This document shows positions 42,678 to 52,227 of a stretch of 64,000 nt of DNA, piece after piece (the first letter of the stretch is position 1; each line of letters starts with the position of its first letter). Source of the stretch: JACCYJ01 sp038198775 (GTDB lineage Bacteria; Actinomycetota; Actinomycetes; Propionibacteriales; Nocardioidaceae). The stretch covers positions 37,624 to 101,623 of the forward strand of contig JBBPZV010000032.1 of the NCBI GenBank assembly GCA_038198775.1, in the 5' to 3' direction. The notes below the pieces were generated by a model, which was not told where the DNA came from, did no database searches, and saw only the letters and a program-made list of their open reading frames with translations. A program made the position numbers and the translations under genes.

Positions 42678-43552
42678 CGCCGGCCGCCGAGAGCGCTCAG
42701 CGCCGCCGCCGCCGCGAGTGTCAGCGCAGCCGCGCCCACGTGCCGCCACATCGAGGGGAGGTCACGGGTGGTGACCACCGGGTCGGGGGGCAGCCCGTAC
42801 ACCTCCGGTTCGTCGAGCAGCAAGAAGAAGGCACCGTCGCCGCCGACCCCGTCGGTCGGGTCGTGCCCGTACAACCGGGCACCGTCCACGCCGTCCCCCA
42901 CCAGCTGCTCGACCCGGTCGGCGGCCCGCTCCCGCAGCTCGTCCAGCGGCCCGAACTGGATCGACTCGGTGGGGCACGCCTTGGCGCACGCCGGCTCCTG
43001 CCCGTCGCTCAACCGGTCGTAGCACAGCGTGCACTTGAAGGCCCGCCCGTCGTCCGGCCGGACGTCGATGACGCCGTACGGGCACGCCGGGACGCAGTAG
43101 CCGCAGCCGTTGCAGATGTCCTCTTGCACCACGACGGTGCCGAACTCGGTGCGAAACAGCGACCCGGTGGGGCAGACGTCGAGGCACGCGGCGTGGGTGC
43201 AGTGCTTGCACACGTCGGAGGACATCAGCCAGCGGACCTCGGAGTCGCCCGCCTGCGAATCCGGCGGGCCGGAGCCGGGCATGCCCAGGTCGGTCGCCGG
43301 CGTCGACGACTGCTCCACGAAGGCGACGTGCCGCCAGGTGCTGGCGCCCAGGGCCGCGGTGTTGTCGTACGACATGCCGGTGAGCTCGAACCCGTCGTCG
43401 GGGACGGAGTTCCACGCCTTGCAGGCGACCTCGCACGCCTTGCACCCGATGCACAGGCTGGTGTCGGTGAAGAACCCGACCCGCACCGGGTGCTCGTCGT
43501 AGCCGGCGTCCGCGGCGACATCCCCGAGCGGTCCGGCCAGCCGGTTGCTCAC
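42674..43552 (-). CDS. Formate dehydrogenase iron-sulfur (beta) subunit
   Basis: 292 aa from a GTG at 43552 that overlaps the alpha-subunit stop. Four ferredoxin motifs are visible: CIGCKACEVACKAW, CKHCTHAACLDVCPTG, CNGCGYCVPACPYG and CTLCYDRLSDG..CAKACPTE. A single hydrophobic helix near the C-terminus (VGAAALTLAAAAALSAL) may anchor it as in FdnH. It carries electrons from the Mo/W centre to the NrfD subunit. Confidence 0.94.
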   Translation of the reverse strand: MSNRLAGPLGDVAADAGYDEHPVRVGFFTDTSLCIGCKACEVACKAWNSVPDDGFELTGMSYDNTAALGASTWRHVAFVEQSSTPATDLGMPGSGPPDSQAGDSEVRWLMSSDVCKHCTHAACLDVCPTGSLFRTEFGTVVVQEDICNGCGYCVPACPYGVIDVRPDDGRAFKCTLCYDRLSDGQEPACAKACPTESIQFGPLDELRERAADRVEQLVGDGVDGARLYGHDPTDGVGGDGAFFLLLDEPEVYGLPPDPVVTTRDLPSMWRHVGAAALTLAAAAALSALGGRR

Positions 43553-46500
43553 GGCCCCTCCCCTCCGATACCGGCGCGGCGCCTGTGTTCGTCGACATGG
43601 GAGACCAGTGCCGGTCCCCTCGGGCGCCGGCCGGGCGTGATGTCGCAGGTGCCGACCTTGTCCTGGATGTTGACGTTCGGGTCCAGCTGGACGTTGACCA
43701 GGTCGTTGGCCGAGTCCCCGGTCACCACGCCGTTGCCGCCCCAGTGCCACGGCAACCCGACCTGGTGGACGGTCTGACCGGCCACCCTCAGGGGCCGCAT
43801 CCGGTCGGTGACCAGCACCCTGGCCTCGATCGCCGACCGGGCCGTGGTGACCGTCGCCCAGCCGCCGTGGACCAAGCCGCGCTCGGCGGCCAATGCCCGC
43901 GACACCTCGCAGAACATCTCCGGCTGCAGCTCCGCCAGCAGCGGCAGCGTCCGGCTCATCCCGCCGGCGGTGTGGTGCTCGGTGACCCGGTAGGTGGTGA
44001 ACACGTACGGGAACACCGGGCTGCGGTCGGGGTTCGCGGGGTTCACGGCCCGCTGGTAGCGCTTGCGGGCCGGGTTCGACTGCTGGGCGTACAGCGGGTT
44101 GGCCACCGGCGACTCCGGTGGTTCGTAGTGGGTGGGCAGCGGCCCGTCGAGCACCCCGCCGGGGGTGTACAGCCACGCCTTGCCGTCGGTCATCATCACG
44201 AACGGGTCGCTGCCACCGAGCGCGTCCGGCCCGCTGGCCCCCCCCGGGGGGATGTACCCGGGTTCCCGGTCAGCCACGAAGTCGGGGACGTCGCGGCCGG
44301 TCCAGCTCCCGGCTTCCTCGTCCCACCACACGTACGCCTTCCGCTCGCTCCACGGCCTGCCGTCGGGATCGGCGGAGGCCCGGTTGTAGAGGATGCGACG
44401 GTTCGCGGGCCACGCCCAGCCCCACTCGGCGGCCACCCAGTCCTGCTCGGCGCCCGGCGTGCGGCGGGCCGCCTGGTTGACCTCGTCGGCGTACACCCCG
44501 CAGTAGATCCAGCACCCGCACCGGGTCGAACCGTCCGAGCGCAGGTCGGTGTACGAAGCGAGCGCGCCGTCGGGGCCGGTGCCGTTGATCTCGGCCAGCA
44601 CCGCGTCGGCGCTCGGCTCGGCGTCCGGGCCCTCCTCGGGGTAGTCCCAGGTGAGGTCCAGCAGCGGCCGGTCCCGTTCGTCGTCGGACCCGGCCAGCTT
44701 GGCCCGGATGCGCTTGCCGAGGTGGTAGTAGAACCACAGGTCGCTGGTGGCGTCGCCGGGCGGGGCGACCGCCTTGTGGTGCCATTGCAGCAGCCGCTGG
44801 GTGTTGGTGAACGTTCCGCTCTTCTCGGTGTGGGACGCCGCCGGGAGGAAGAAGACCTCGGTGCCGATTTCCTCGGTGCGCAGCTCACCGGTCTCGATCT
44901 CGGGCCCGTCCTTCCAGAACGTCGCGGACTCGACCATCACCAGGTCCCGGACCACCAGCCACTCGAGGTTGGCCAGCCCGAGCCGCTGCATCTTGCCGTT
45001 CGCGGACCCGACCGCGGGGTTCTCGCCGACCAGGAAGTAGCCGGCGACCAAGCCGTCGATCTGGTCGAGCACCGTCTGGTAGGTGCCGTGGTCACCGGTC
45101 AGCCGGGGCAGGTAGTCGAAGCAGAAGTCGTTGTCGGCGGTGGCGGCATCCCCCCACCAGGCCTTGAGCAGGCTGACGCCGTAGTCGCGGATGTTGCCCC
45201 AGAAGCCCGCCGCGCCCTCGTCGGTCGCGACCCAGTCGTCGAGGCTCTGGTGCCGCTGGGCGTGCGGCATCGGCAGGTAGCCGGGCAGGATGTTGTAGAG
45301 GGTCGGGATGTCGGTGGAGCCCTGGATGCTGGCGTGGCCGCGCAGGGCGAGGATGCCCCCGCCGGGCCGGCCGATGTTGCCCAGCAGCAGCTGCAGGATC
45401 GCCGCCGCCCGGATGACCTGCACCCCGGCGCTGTGGTGCGTCCATCCCACCGCGTAGCAGATGGCGCTGGTGCGCTCCCGCCCGCTGTTGCGGACCAGCG
45501 CCTCGGCGACCCGCGCGAACTGCGCGGGCTCGATGCCGCACACCTCGTGCACCATGTCCGGGGTGTACCGCGCGAAGTGGCGTCGCAGGATCTGGTAGAC
45601 GCAGCGCGGGTGCTCGAGCGTCTCGTCACGCTGCGGCTTGACGTACACCCGCGGCCCGCCGGACCCGGCGGTGTCCGGGTGGCTGACCTGCTGCTCCCGC
45701 TGGTGTTCGTCGCTGCCTTCGGTCGAGAGCTCGCCCTCGTACCTCCAGCTCGTCTCGTCGTAGCTGGCCTTGTCGGCCTCGAAGCCGGAGAACAGCCCGT
45801 CCAGGTCCTCGGTGTCGCGGAAGTCCTCGCGCACGATCGCGGCGGCGTTGGTGTACGCCAGCACGTACTCGCGGAACTCCGAGCCGGTGCTCAGCACGTG
45901 GTTGATCAGCCCGCCGAGGAATGCGATGTCCGAGCCCGCCCGGATGGGGACGTACACGTCGCTGACCGCCGAGGTGCGGGTGAACCGCGGGTCGACGTGG
46001 ATGACCGTGGCACCGCGCCGCTTGGCCTCCATCACCCACTGGAAGCCGACCGGGTGGCACTCGGCCATGTTCGAGCCCGAGATCAGGATGCAGTCGGCGT
46101 TGGCCAGGTCCTGCTGGAAGGTCGTGGCGCCGCCGCGCCCGAAGCTCGCCCCCAGACCGGGGACGGTGGAGGAGTGTCAAATCCGGGCCTGGTTCTCGAT
46201 CGCGATCGCGCCCATCGCGGTGTAGAGCTTCTTCATGAGGTAGTTCTCCTCGTTGTCGAGGGTCGCTCCTCCGAGGCTCGCGATGCCGGTTGTGCGGCGC
46301 ACCCGACGGCCGTCGTGCTCATCTTGCCAGTACGTCCGCCGGGCCTCGATCACACGGTCGGCGATCAAGCCCATCGCGGTGTCCAAGTCGAGGTCGGACC
46401 ACTGCGTGGCGTACGGCGCCCGGTAGCGGACGGTGGTGACCCGGCTCGGGGAGTTCACCAGCTGCGTGCTGGCGCTGCCCTTCGGGCACAGCCGCCCGCG

Positions 46501-46743
46501 TGAGATCGGGCTGGCGGGGTCGCCCTCGATCTGGGTGACCCGCTCGTCCTTGACGTAGACCTTCTGTCCGCACCCGACGGCGCAGTAGGGGCAGATCGAG
46601 TCGACGACACGGTCGGCGGTCGCGGTGCGCGGTCGCAGCCGGTCGGTGCGCTGCGAGCGGGCCGCCGAGCCGCGACCGAGCGGGTCGGATCCGGTCAGCT
46701 GGCGGTAGACCGGCCACGACCCGAGGAACGCGCGCCCTCCCAT
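43549..46743 (-). CDS. Formate dehydrogenase alpha subunit, selenoprotein (Sec189)
   Basis: 1064 codons read through TGA at 46179-46177. N-terminal 4Fe-4S motif ICPYCAVGCGQ..RGRLCPKG, then IENQARI-U-HSSTVPGLG, the formate dehydrogenase active site where Sec binds Mo/W, followed by GRGGATTFQQDLANADCIL and SNMAECHPVGF. The C-terminal molydopterin domain (VTTARSAIEARVLVTDR, WHWGGNGVVTGDSAND) is complete. No twin-arginine signal is visible, so it may face the cytoplasm. A SECIS-like hairpin lies 18 nt after the TGA. A plain reading splits it into 188 and 839-codon fragments. Confidence 0.96.
46148..46164 (-). promoter_or_regulatory. SECIS-like hairpin for the formate dehydrogenase UGA
   Basis: On the minus strand GTCCCC-GGTCT-GGGGGC makes a 6-bp stem (one G.U) and a five-base loop beginning 18 nt after the UGA. 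Loop sequence GGTCT is close to the E. coli fdhF SECIS loop that binds SelB. Confidence 0.75.
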
Positions 46744-46800
46744 GTCGGCACCTTAGACCCGCTCGCCCGGACGCGCCGCCGGAGGTCCCGCCCGCTGCCC

Positions 46801-46852
46801 GCGATCTCCCGACCCCTGGCCGGCCCCGGCCACCGAGACGTCGGGAGATCGC
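46801..46852. repeat. Nested inverted repeat between fdh and selC/selA
   Basis: GCGATCTCCCGAC (46801-46813) and GTCGGGAGATCGC (46840-46852) are perfect 13-base inverted arms. Inside, TGGCCGG-CC-CCGGCCA is a second perfect inverted repeat. It lies in the 148-base space between the fdh start (46743) and tRNA-Sec (46892), which point away from each other, so it may be a shared operator or a cruciform-forming insulator. Confidence 0.85.
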
Positions 46853-46891
46853 CGGGAAGCTCGCGGCGCCTGGGCCAGTAAAGTCCGGTCC

Positions 46892-46986
46892 GGAGGCGTA
46901 CCTCGTCTGGTGATGGGCGCGGTCTTCAAAACCGACGTGGCCGAGCAGCTCGGTCAGGCGGGTTCGATTCCCGTCCGCCTCCGCCA
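46892..46986 (+). tRNA. selC: tRNA-Sec (anticodon TCA)
   Basis: 95 nt with encoded CCA. The anticodon loop CTTCAAA carries TCA, which reads UGA. The acceptor stem GGAGGCG/CGCCTCC has discriminator G; the D stem can form six pairs (CTCGTC/GATGGG), and the variable arm is long (TGGCCGAG-CAG-CTCGGTCA), all typical of tRNA-Sec. The T arm GCGGG-TTCGATT-CCCGT has five pairs. An eighth acceptor pair is replaced by a T.C mismatch. It is 29 bases upstream of selA on the same strand. Confidence 0.96.
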
Positions 46987-47015
46987 CAAGCGCTGCCGCT
47001 GCCTACGCTGAGGGG

Positions 47016-48311
47016 GTGGCGGATGTGCGGCGCCGGGTTCCGGCGACCACCGAGGTCCTGGGCGACCCTCGGTTGCAGGCGGCGGCCGCGCGGCTGGGCC
47101 GCAGCATCGTCAAGGACGCCGTGCGGGGCGCGCTCGACCGCGCTCGGACCGGCGAGCTGCTGGCCGACCAGGTGCCGCAGGCCGTCCTGGCGGAGCTCCC
47201 TGCGACGGCTGCGTCGCTGCAGCGGGTGCTGAACGCCACCGGGGTGGTGGTCCACACCAACCTGGGCCGGGCGCCGTTGTCGGCCGCCGCCGTCGCCGCC
47301 GTGCAGGAAGCGGCGGGCGCGACGAACGTCGAGTTCGACCTGGCCACGGGGCAGCGGGCTCGGCGCGGTGACGGCGCCCGCAACGCCTTGGCCGCCGCCG
47401 TACCCGAGGCCGAGGACGTCCACGTCGTCAACAACGGCGCCGCCGCCCTCGCTCTGGCCACCGCCGCGCTGGCCGCGGGACGCGAGGTCGTCGTCGCCCG
47501 CGGCGAGATGGTCGAGATCGGAGACGGCTTCCGGATCCCCGAGCTGCTGGAGTCCGCCGGAGCCAGACTCCGCGAGGTCGGTACCACCAACCGCGTCCAC
47601 CTGGCGGACTACGCGGCGGCCCTGAGCCCGGCGACGGGCTTCGTCCTCAAGGTTCACCCGTCGAACTTCGTCGTACGCGGATTCACCGCCACTACGACGG
47701 TCGCCGAGCTGGCCGACCTGGCCGTACCAATCGTGTACGACATCGGGTCGGGGCTGCTGCGTCCCCACCCCCGACTGCCCGAAGAGCCTGACATCGCGTC
47801 GGCGTTGCGAGCCGGGGCGGACCTCGTCACGACATCGGGGGACAAGCTGCTCGGCGGGCCGCAGTGCGGTCTCCTGCTCGGAAGGGCGGCCGTGGTGGGG
47901 CCGGCTCGCCGGCACCCGTTGGCGCGCGCACTGCGTACCGACAAGCTCACGCTGGCCGCGTTGGAGGCCACGCTTCGCGGCCCGCTGCCGCCGGTGGCCG
48001 CCGCGTTGGCGACCGACCCGGCGACGCTGGCGCAGCGCGCGGAGCGGATCACGGCCGAGCTGGCCGCCGGCGGTGTCGACGCCGAACCGGTGCCGACCGC
48101 CGCCGCCGTCGGAGGGGGAGGCGCACCCGGCGTGCAGCTGTCGAGTGCCGCGGTCAGCCTGCCCTCGGCCCTGGCGACCAGGCTGCGCGCGGGGATGCCG
48201 CCCGTGGTGGGCCGGGTCGAGAGGGGCAGGCTGCTGCTCGACGTCATCGCGATCGACCCCGGAGACGACGACACCCTGGTCGATGCGGTCCGGGCCGCTG
48301 CCAAGGACTGA
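47016..48311 (+). CDS. selA: L-seryl-tRNA(Sec) selenium transferase
   Basis: 431 aa PLP enzyme starting at a GTG with a GGGGG purine run. NATGVVVHTNLGRAPLS, VHVVNNGAAALALATAAL, RGEMVEIGDGFRIPELL and TTSGDKLLGGPQCGLLLG are SelA hallmarks, with K277 the PLP lysine. It converts seryl-tRNA(Sec) to selenocysteyl-tRNA(Sec) with selenophosphate. It is followed two bases later by selB. Confidence 0.97.
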   Translation: MADVRRRVPATTEVLGDPRLQAAAARLGRSIVKDAVRGALDRARTGELLADQVPQAVLAELPATAASLQRVLNATGVVVHTNLGRAPLSAAAVAAVQEAAGATNVEFDLATGQRARRGDGARNALAAAVPEAEDVHVVNNGAAALALATAALAAGREVVVARGEMVEIGDGFRIPELLESAGARLREVGTTNRVHLADYAAALSPATGFVLKVHPSNFVVRGFTATTTVAELADLAVPIVYDIGSGLLRPHPRLPEEPDIASALRAGADLVTTSGDKLLGGPQCGLLLGRAAVVGPARRHPLARALRTDKLTLAALEATLRGPLPPVAAALATDPATLAQRAERITAELAAGGVDAEPVPTAAAVGGGGAPGVQLSSAAVSLPSALATRLRAGMPPVVGRVERGRLLLDVIAIDPGDDDTLVDAVRAAAKD

Positions 48312-48313
48312 GC

Positions 48314-50122
48314 ATGCACGTCGTCGCCACCGCCGGTCACGTGGACCACGGCAAGTCCACGCTGGTACGCGCCCTGACCGGCACCGACCCCGACCGGTTG
48401 GCCGAGGAGCACCGGCGCGGGCTGTCGATCGAGCTCGGCTTCTGCTGGACCGAGCTGCCCGGCGCCGGGCAGGTGGCATTCGTCGACGTGCCGGGCCACG
48501 AGCGCTTCGTGTCCACGATGCTCGCCGGTGTCGGTCCGGTGACCACGGTGCTGTTCGTGGTCGCCGCCGACGACCCATGGATGCCGCAGGCGGCCGAGCA
48601 CCTCGCGGTGCTCGACGCGCTCCAGGTGCGCTCCGGTCTGCTCGTTGTGACCCGTGCCGACCTGGCCGACCCGGAACCTGCCCGTGCAACGGCGCTGAGC
48701 CAACTGCGGGTCACCACCTTGGGCGAGGTCTCGAGCGTGGCCGTGAGCGCGCCGCTCGGCACCGGCCTCGACGAGCTGCGCGCCGCGCTCGGTGGTGTCG
48801 TCACCGGAGTGCCCGCACCCGACCCCGCAGCGGACGTCCGGCTGTGGCTGGATCGGTCGTTCACGTTGCCCGGTGTCGGCGGCGTGGTCACCGGGACGCT
48901 CCCGGCCGGGCGGCTGCGGGTCGGAGACTCGCTCGACAACGGGACGGACGTGGTACGGGTACGCGGGATGCAGGTCATGGGCCGCGACGTCGGCGAGACG
49001 GTCGGCACGTCGCGGGTGGCGCTGCACCTCGGGAGAGGGAGCCGGGCCGGGCGCGGCACCGCCCTCACCACCCCCGACGCATGGCCGTGGACCGACACCG
49101 TCGACGTCCGGCTCAGTGGCGCCGAGCGGGTGCGCGGGCAGCCGGTGCTGCATCTCGGCGCGGCAGCCGTGACCTGCCGGGTCCAGCGCCTCGGCGCCGA
49201 CCACGCCCGGCTCGCGCTCGGCGAGAGGTTGCCGGTGCGGCCCGGCGACCGGGCCGTGCTGCGCGATCCTGGGAGCCGGGTCGTGTGGGGGGTCACGATT
49301 CTCGACCCGGCGCCGCCCCCGCTGCTCCGGCGAGGTGAGGCTCGACGGCGTGCCGAGTCACTCCGCCCGACGCCCGATCGTCTGGACCTGGCCGACGAGC
49401 TTCGCCGCCGTCGCATCGTCTCGACCGACCTGGCCGCGCGCCTCGGCGTACGGACCGAGCAACCCGGCGCGGATGTGGTCCGCGCCGGGGACTGGCTGCT
49501 CGCCCGCTCCGCCCTGCCGGGGCTGCGGACGCTGCTCGCCGCACAGGTCGAGGTGTACGCCGCCGAGAACCCGCTGCAGCCCGGGCTGCCTGTCGCGACC
49601 GCCCTACGGGTGCTGGACCTCCCCGATCCGGCCGTACTCTCGCAGCTGCTCAGCCCGCCGCTGCGGCTCGAGCGCGACCGGGTGGTCGGTGCCGCAGAGT
49701 TGCCGCAGCAGCTGCTGACGGCGCTGGACCGCCTCGCGGCGGAGCTGACCGCGCGGCCGTTCACGGCACCGGGGGCGGACCGGCTGGCCGCGCTGGGGCT
49801 GGACGCCCGTGCGCTGGCCGCGGCGGAGCGGGCGGGGCGGTTGCTGCGGCTGGCGCCCGGTGTGGTGGTGCTGCCGGGCATCGAGGCGAAGGCAATCCGG
49901 CTGCTGGCCGCACTCCCGCAGCCGTTCACCGCAAGCCAGGCCCGCACGGCGCTGGGAACGACGCGACGGGTCGTGGTGCCGCTGCTGGCCCGGCTCGACT
50001 CGCAGCGTCGTACGATCCGGCTCCCGGACGACACCAGGAGGGTGACCGCCACGCTGGAAGTCGCGGATGGTCGCGCCGAAACTCTCGGATCGTCGGGCCG
50101 AAACTCACGGATCGTCGGTTAG
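48314..50122 (+). CDS. selB: Selenocysteine-specific elongation factor SelB
   Basis: 602 aa, close to the E. coli length (614). The N-terminal GTPase has GHVDHGKSTLVRALTG, DVPGHERFVSTMLAG and VVTRADL (the usual TKAD is TRAD here). Beta-barrel domains follow, then C-terminal winged-helix repeats (ITAxxx-like, ALPQPFTASQARTALGTTRR) that bind SECIS RNA. The last 20 residues are encoded by a tandem repeat and look atypical. The stop TAG overlaps the xerD stop on the opposite strand. Confidence 0.96.
   Translation: MHVVATAGHVDHGKSTLVRALTGTDPDRLAEEHRRGLSIELGFCWTELPGAGQVAFVDVPGHERFVSTMLAGVGPVTTVLFVVAADDPWMPQAAEHLAVLDALQVRSGLLVVTRADLADPEPARATALSQLRVTTLGEVSSVAVSAPLGTGLDELRAALGGVVTGVPAPDPAADVRLWLDRSFTLPGVGGVVTGTLPAGRLRVGDSLDNGTDVVRVRGMQVMGRDVGETVGTSRVALHLGRGSRAGRGTALTTPDAWPWTDTVDVRLSGAERVRGQPVLHLGAAAVTCRVQRLGADHARLALGERLPVRPGDRAVLRDPGSRVVWGVTILDPAPPPLLRRGEARRRAESLRPTPDRLDLADELRRRRIVSTDLAARLGVRTEQPGADVVRAGDWLLARSALPGLRTLLAAQVEVYAAENPLQPGLPVATALRVLDLPDPAVLSQLLSPPLRLERDRVVGAAELPQQLLTALDRLAAELTARPFTAPGADRLAALGLDARALAAAERAGRLLRLAPGVVVLPGIEAKAIRLLAALPQPFTASQARTALGTTRRVVVPLLARLDSQRRTIRLPDDTRRVTATLEVADGRAETLGSSGRNSRIVG
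50076..50118 (+). repeat. 22-base tandem repeat at the end of selB
   Basis: Two copies of a unit starting CCGAAACTC and ending CGGATCGTCGG lie head to tail with period 22 (copies at 50076 and 50098, one mismatch: T versus A after CTC). They encode the last SelB residues and touch the convergent xerD stop. Confidence 0.75.
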
Positions 50123-51033
50123 CGGGCGCGGGGGTGGGTGGCGGCGTAGACCTCGCGGAGCCTGTCGACGGTGACCAGCGTGTAGACCTGGGTCGTCGTC
50201 ACCGAGGCGTGGCCCAGCAGCTCCTGGACCACGCGGACGTCGGCGCCGCCGTCGAGCAGGTGCGTCGCGAACGAGTGCCGCAGCGTATGCGGCGACACGT
50301 ACCCGGTCACACCGGCGCGTTCAGCGGTCCGGGCCAGCGCGGTCCAGGCGCTCTGCCGCGACAACCGGCCGCCGCGGGCGTTGCAGAACAGCGCCGGGGT
50401 TCCCCGGCCACCGGCCGCCACCAGCTGCGGTCGCGCCCTGACCAGGTAGGCCTCGAGCGCGGCGAGCGCGTACGACCCCACCGGGACGACGCGCTGCTTG
50501 CCGCCCTTGCCGGACAGCAGCGCGGCCCCCGACTCCAGGTCGACGTCGTCGACGTCGAGGCCCACCGCCTCGGAGATCCGGGCGCCGGTCCCGTACAGGA
50601 CCTCGAGCAGTGCCCGATCCCTCAGCGCCAGCGCCGTGCCGGGCGCGCCGGCGGCCTCGAGGATCGCGGCGACGTCGCTCACCGGCAACGCCTTCGGCAG
50701 CCGTCGCCGCGGCGCGGGGGGGCGGACATCGGCCGCCACGTCGACCGGGACCGACCCCTCCCGCAGCGCGAAACGGTGCAGTCCGCGCACGGCGACAACG
50801 GTGCGGGCGGCACTGCCGGCGCTCAACGGCGGATGGTCGGCCTCGCCCTCTCGGAGCCGGGCGGCGAAGTCACCGACGTCTCCCGGCGTGACCGCGTCGA
50901 GGTCGCCGATGCCGCGAGCCGCCAGGAAGTCGGCGTACCGGCGCAGGTCGCGCCGGTACGAGCTCAGCGTGTTCTTCGCCAGCCCGCGCTCGACCGCGAG
51001 GTGGTCGAGGTACGACCGCGCCGCCGCGGCCAC
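50119..51033 (-). CDS. xerD: Tyrosine recombinase XerD
   Basis: 304 aa from a GTG at 51033, five bases after the ald stop. The N-terminal SAM-like DNA-binding domain (YLDHLAVERGLAKNTLSSYRR) is followed by the catalytic domain: Arg in GTGARISEAVGL, Lys in GKGGKQRVVPVG, HTLRHSFATHLLDGG (H-x-x-R), and LLGHASVTTTQVY with the Tyr nucleophile. It resolves chromosome dimers at dif. It is not an integrase of a mobile element: it has the housekeeping context ald-nudix-pyrG. Confidence 0.94.
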   Translation of the reverse strand: MAAAARSYLDHLAVERGLAKNTLSSYRRDLRRYADFLAARGIGDLDAVTPGDVGDFAARLREGEADHPPLSAGSAARTVVAVRGLHRFALREGSVPVDVAADVRPPAPRRRLPKALPVSDVAAILEAAGAPGTALALRDRALLEVLYGTGARISEAVGLDVDDVDLESGAALLSGKGGKQRVVPVGSYALAALEAYLVRARPQLVAAGGRGTPALFCNARGGRLSRQSAWTALARTAERAGVTGYVSPHTLRHSFATHLLDGGADVRVVQELLGHASVTTTQVYTLVTVDRLREVYAATHPRAR

Positions 51034-51038
51034 CTCGA

Positions 51039-52154
51039 TCAGGCGAGGACCTCTTCGAGGCTGGTGGCGCCGCGGCCGTGCGCGTCCGCGACCGGCTCGT
51101 TGGTGATCTCCCCGGCGTGGGTGTTCAGTCCGAGCGCCAGGCTGGGGTCGTCGCGTAGAGCTTGCTGCCAGCCCTTGTCCGCCAGCGCGGTCGCGTACGG
51201 CAGCGTGACGTTGGTCAGTGCGTACGTGGAGGTGTGCGGCACGGCCCCCGGCATGTTCGCCACGCAGTAGAAGATCGAGTCGTGCACCGGGTACGTCGGT
51301 GCGTCGTGCGTCGTGGGCCGGGAGTCCTCGAAGCACCCGCCCTGGTCGATGGAGATGTCGACCAGGACGCTGCCCGGCTTCATCCGCGACACCTGCTCGT
51401 TGGTGATCAGCGTCGGAGCCTTGGCGCCGGGCACCAGCACCGCCCCGATCACCAGGTCGGCGTCGAGGACGGCGCGCTCCACCTCGTAGGTGTTGGACGC
51501 CACGGTCTGCAGATGCCCCTGATAGATCTTGTCGGCCTCCCGCAGCCGCTCGATGTTCTTGTCCAGCAGCAGCACCTCGGCCTGCATGCCGAGTGCGATC
51601 GCGGCGGCGTTCATGCCCGACACCCCGGCGCCGATGACGACGACCTTGGCGGCGTACACCCCGGAGACCCCGCCCATGAGGACGCCGCGGCCGCCACCCT
51701 GGCGCATCAGGTGGTAGGCGCCCGCCTGGGGCGCCAACCTGCCTGCCACCTCGCTCATCGGCGCCAGCAGCGGCAGCGCACCGTCCGGGGTCTGCACGGT
51801 CTCGTACGCGATCGCGGTGACACCGCGTTCCAGCAGGGCGTCGGTGCACTCCTTCGAGGCGGCCAGGTGCAGGTAGGTGAACAGCGTCTGCCCGTTCCGC
51901 ATCCGCAGATACTCGCCGGCGATCGGCTCCTTGACCTTCAGTACGAGGTCGGCGACTCCCCACACCTCGTCGGCGGTCTCGAGGATCGCAGCGCCCGCCC
52001 GGACGAACTGGTCGTCGGGGATCGAGGACCCCACCCCGGCCTCGGCCTCCACGTAGACCACGTGACCGTGCCGGACGAGCTCGTGCACGCCGGCCGGGGT
52101 GATCGCGACTCGATACTCGTGGTTCTTGACTTCCTTCGGCACGCCGACCTTCAT
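51039..52154 (-). CDS. ald: Alanine dehydrogenase
   Basis: 371 aa from the ATG at 52154. KVGVPKEVKNHEYRVAITPAG, LFTYLHLAASKECTDALLER, LMGGVSGVYAAKVVVIGAGVSG and VDISIDQGGCFEDSRPTTHD are the family's active-site and NAD-binding blocks. It interconverts L-alanine and pyruvate plus ammonia. Confidence 0.97.
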   Translation of the reverse strand: MKVGVPKEVKNHEYRVAITPAGVHELVRHGHVVYVEAEAGVGSSIPDDQFVRAGAAILETADEVWGVADLVLKVKEPIAGEYLRMRNGQTLFTYLHLAASKECTDALLERGVTAIAYETVQTPDGALPLLAPMSEVAGRLAPQAGAYHLMRQGGGRGVLMGGVSGVYAAKVVVIGAGVSGMNAAAIALGMQAEVLLLDKNIERLREADKIYQGHLQTVASNTYEVERAVLDADLVIGAVLVPGAKAPTLITNEQVSRMKPGSVLVDISIDQGGCFEDSRPTTHDAPTYPVHDSIFYCVANMPGAVPHTSTYALTNVTLPYATALADKGWQQALRDDPSLALGLNTHAGEITNEPVADAHGRGATSLEEVLA

Positions 52155-52227
52155 CGGATCGCGCTCCCTGCGTTCGAGGACCGGGACGAGGTCCCGGAGG
52201 CCGGCAACGACGCGGCCCGGCCGGAGT

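Noticed and set aside
43585..46503. 972-codon plus-strand frame
   Set aside because: Antisense to formate dehydrogenase alpha; composition (Arg, Gly, His rich) is typical of shadow frames.
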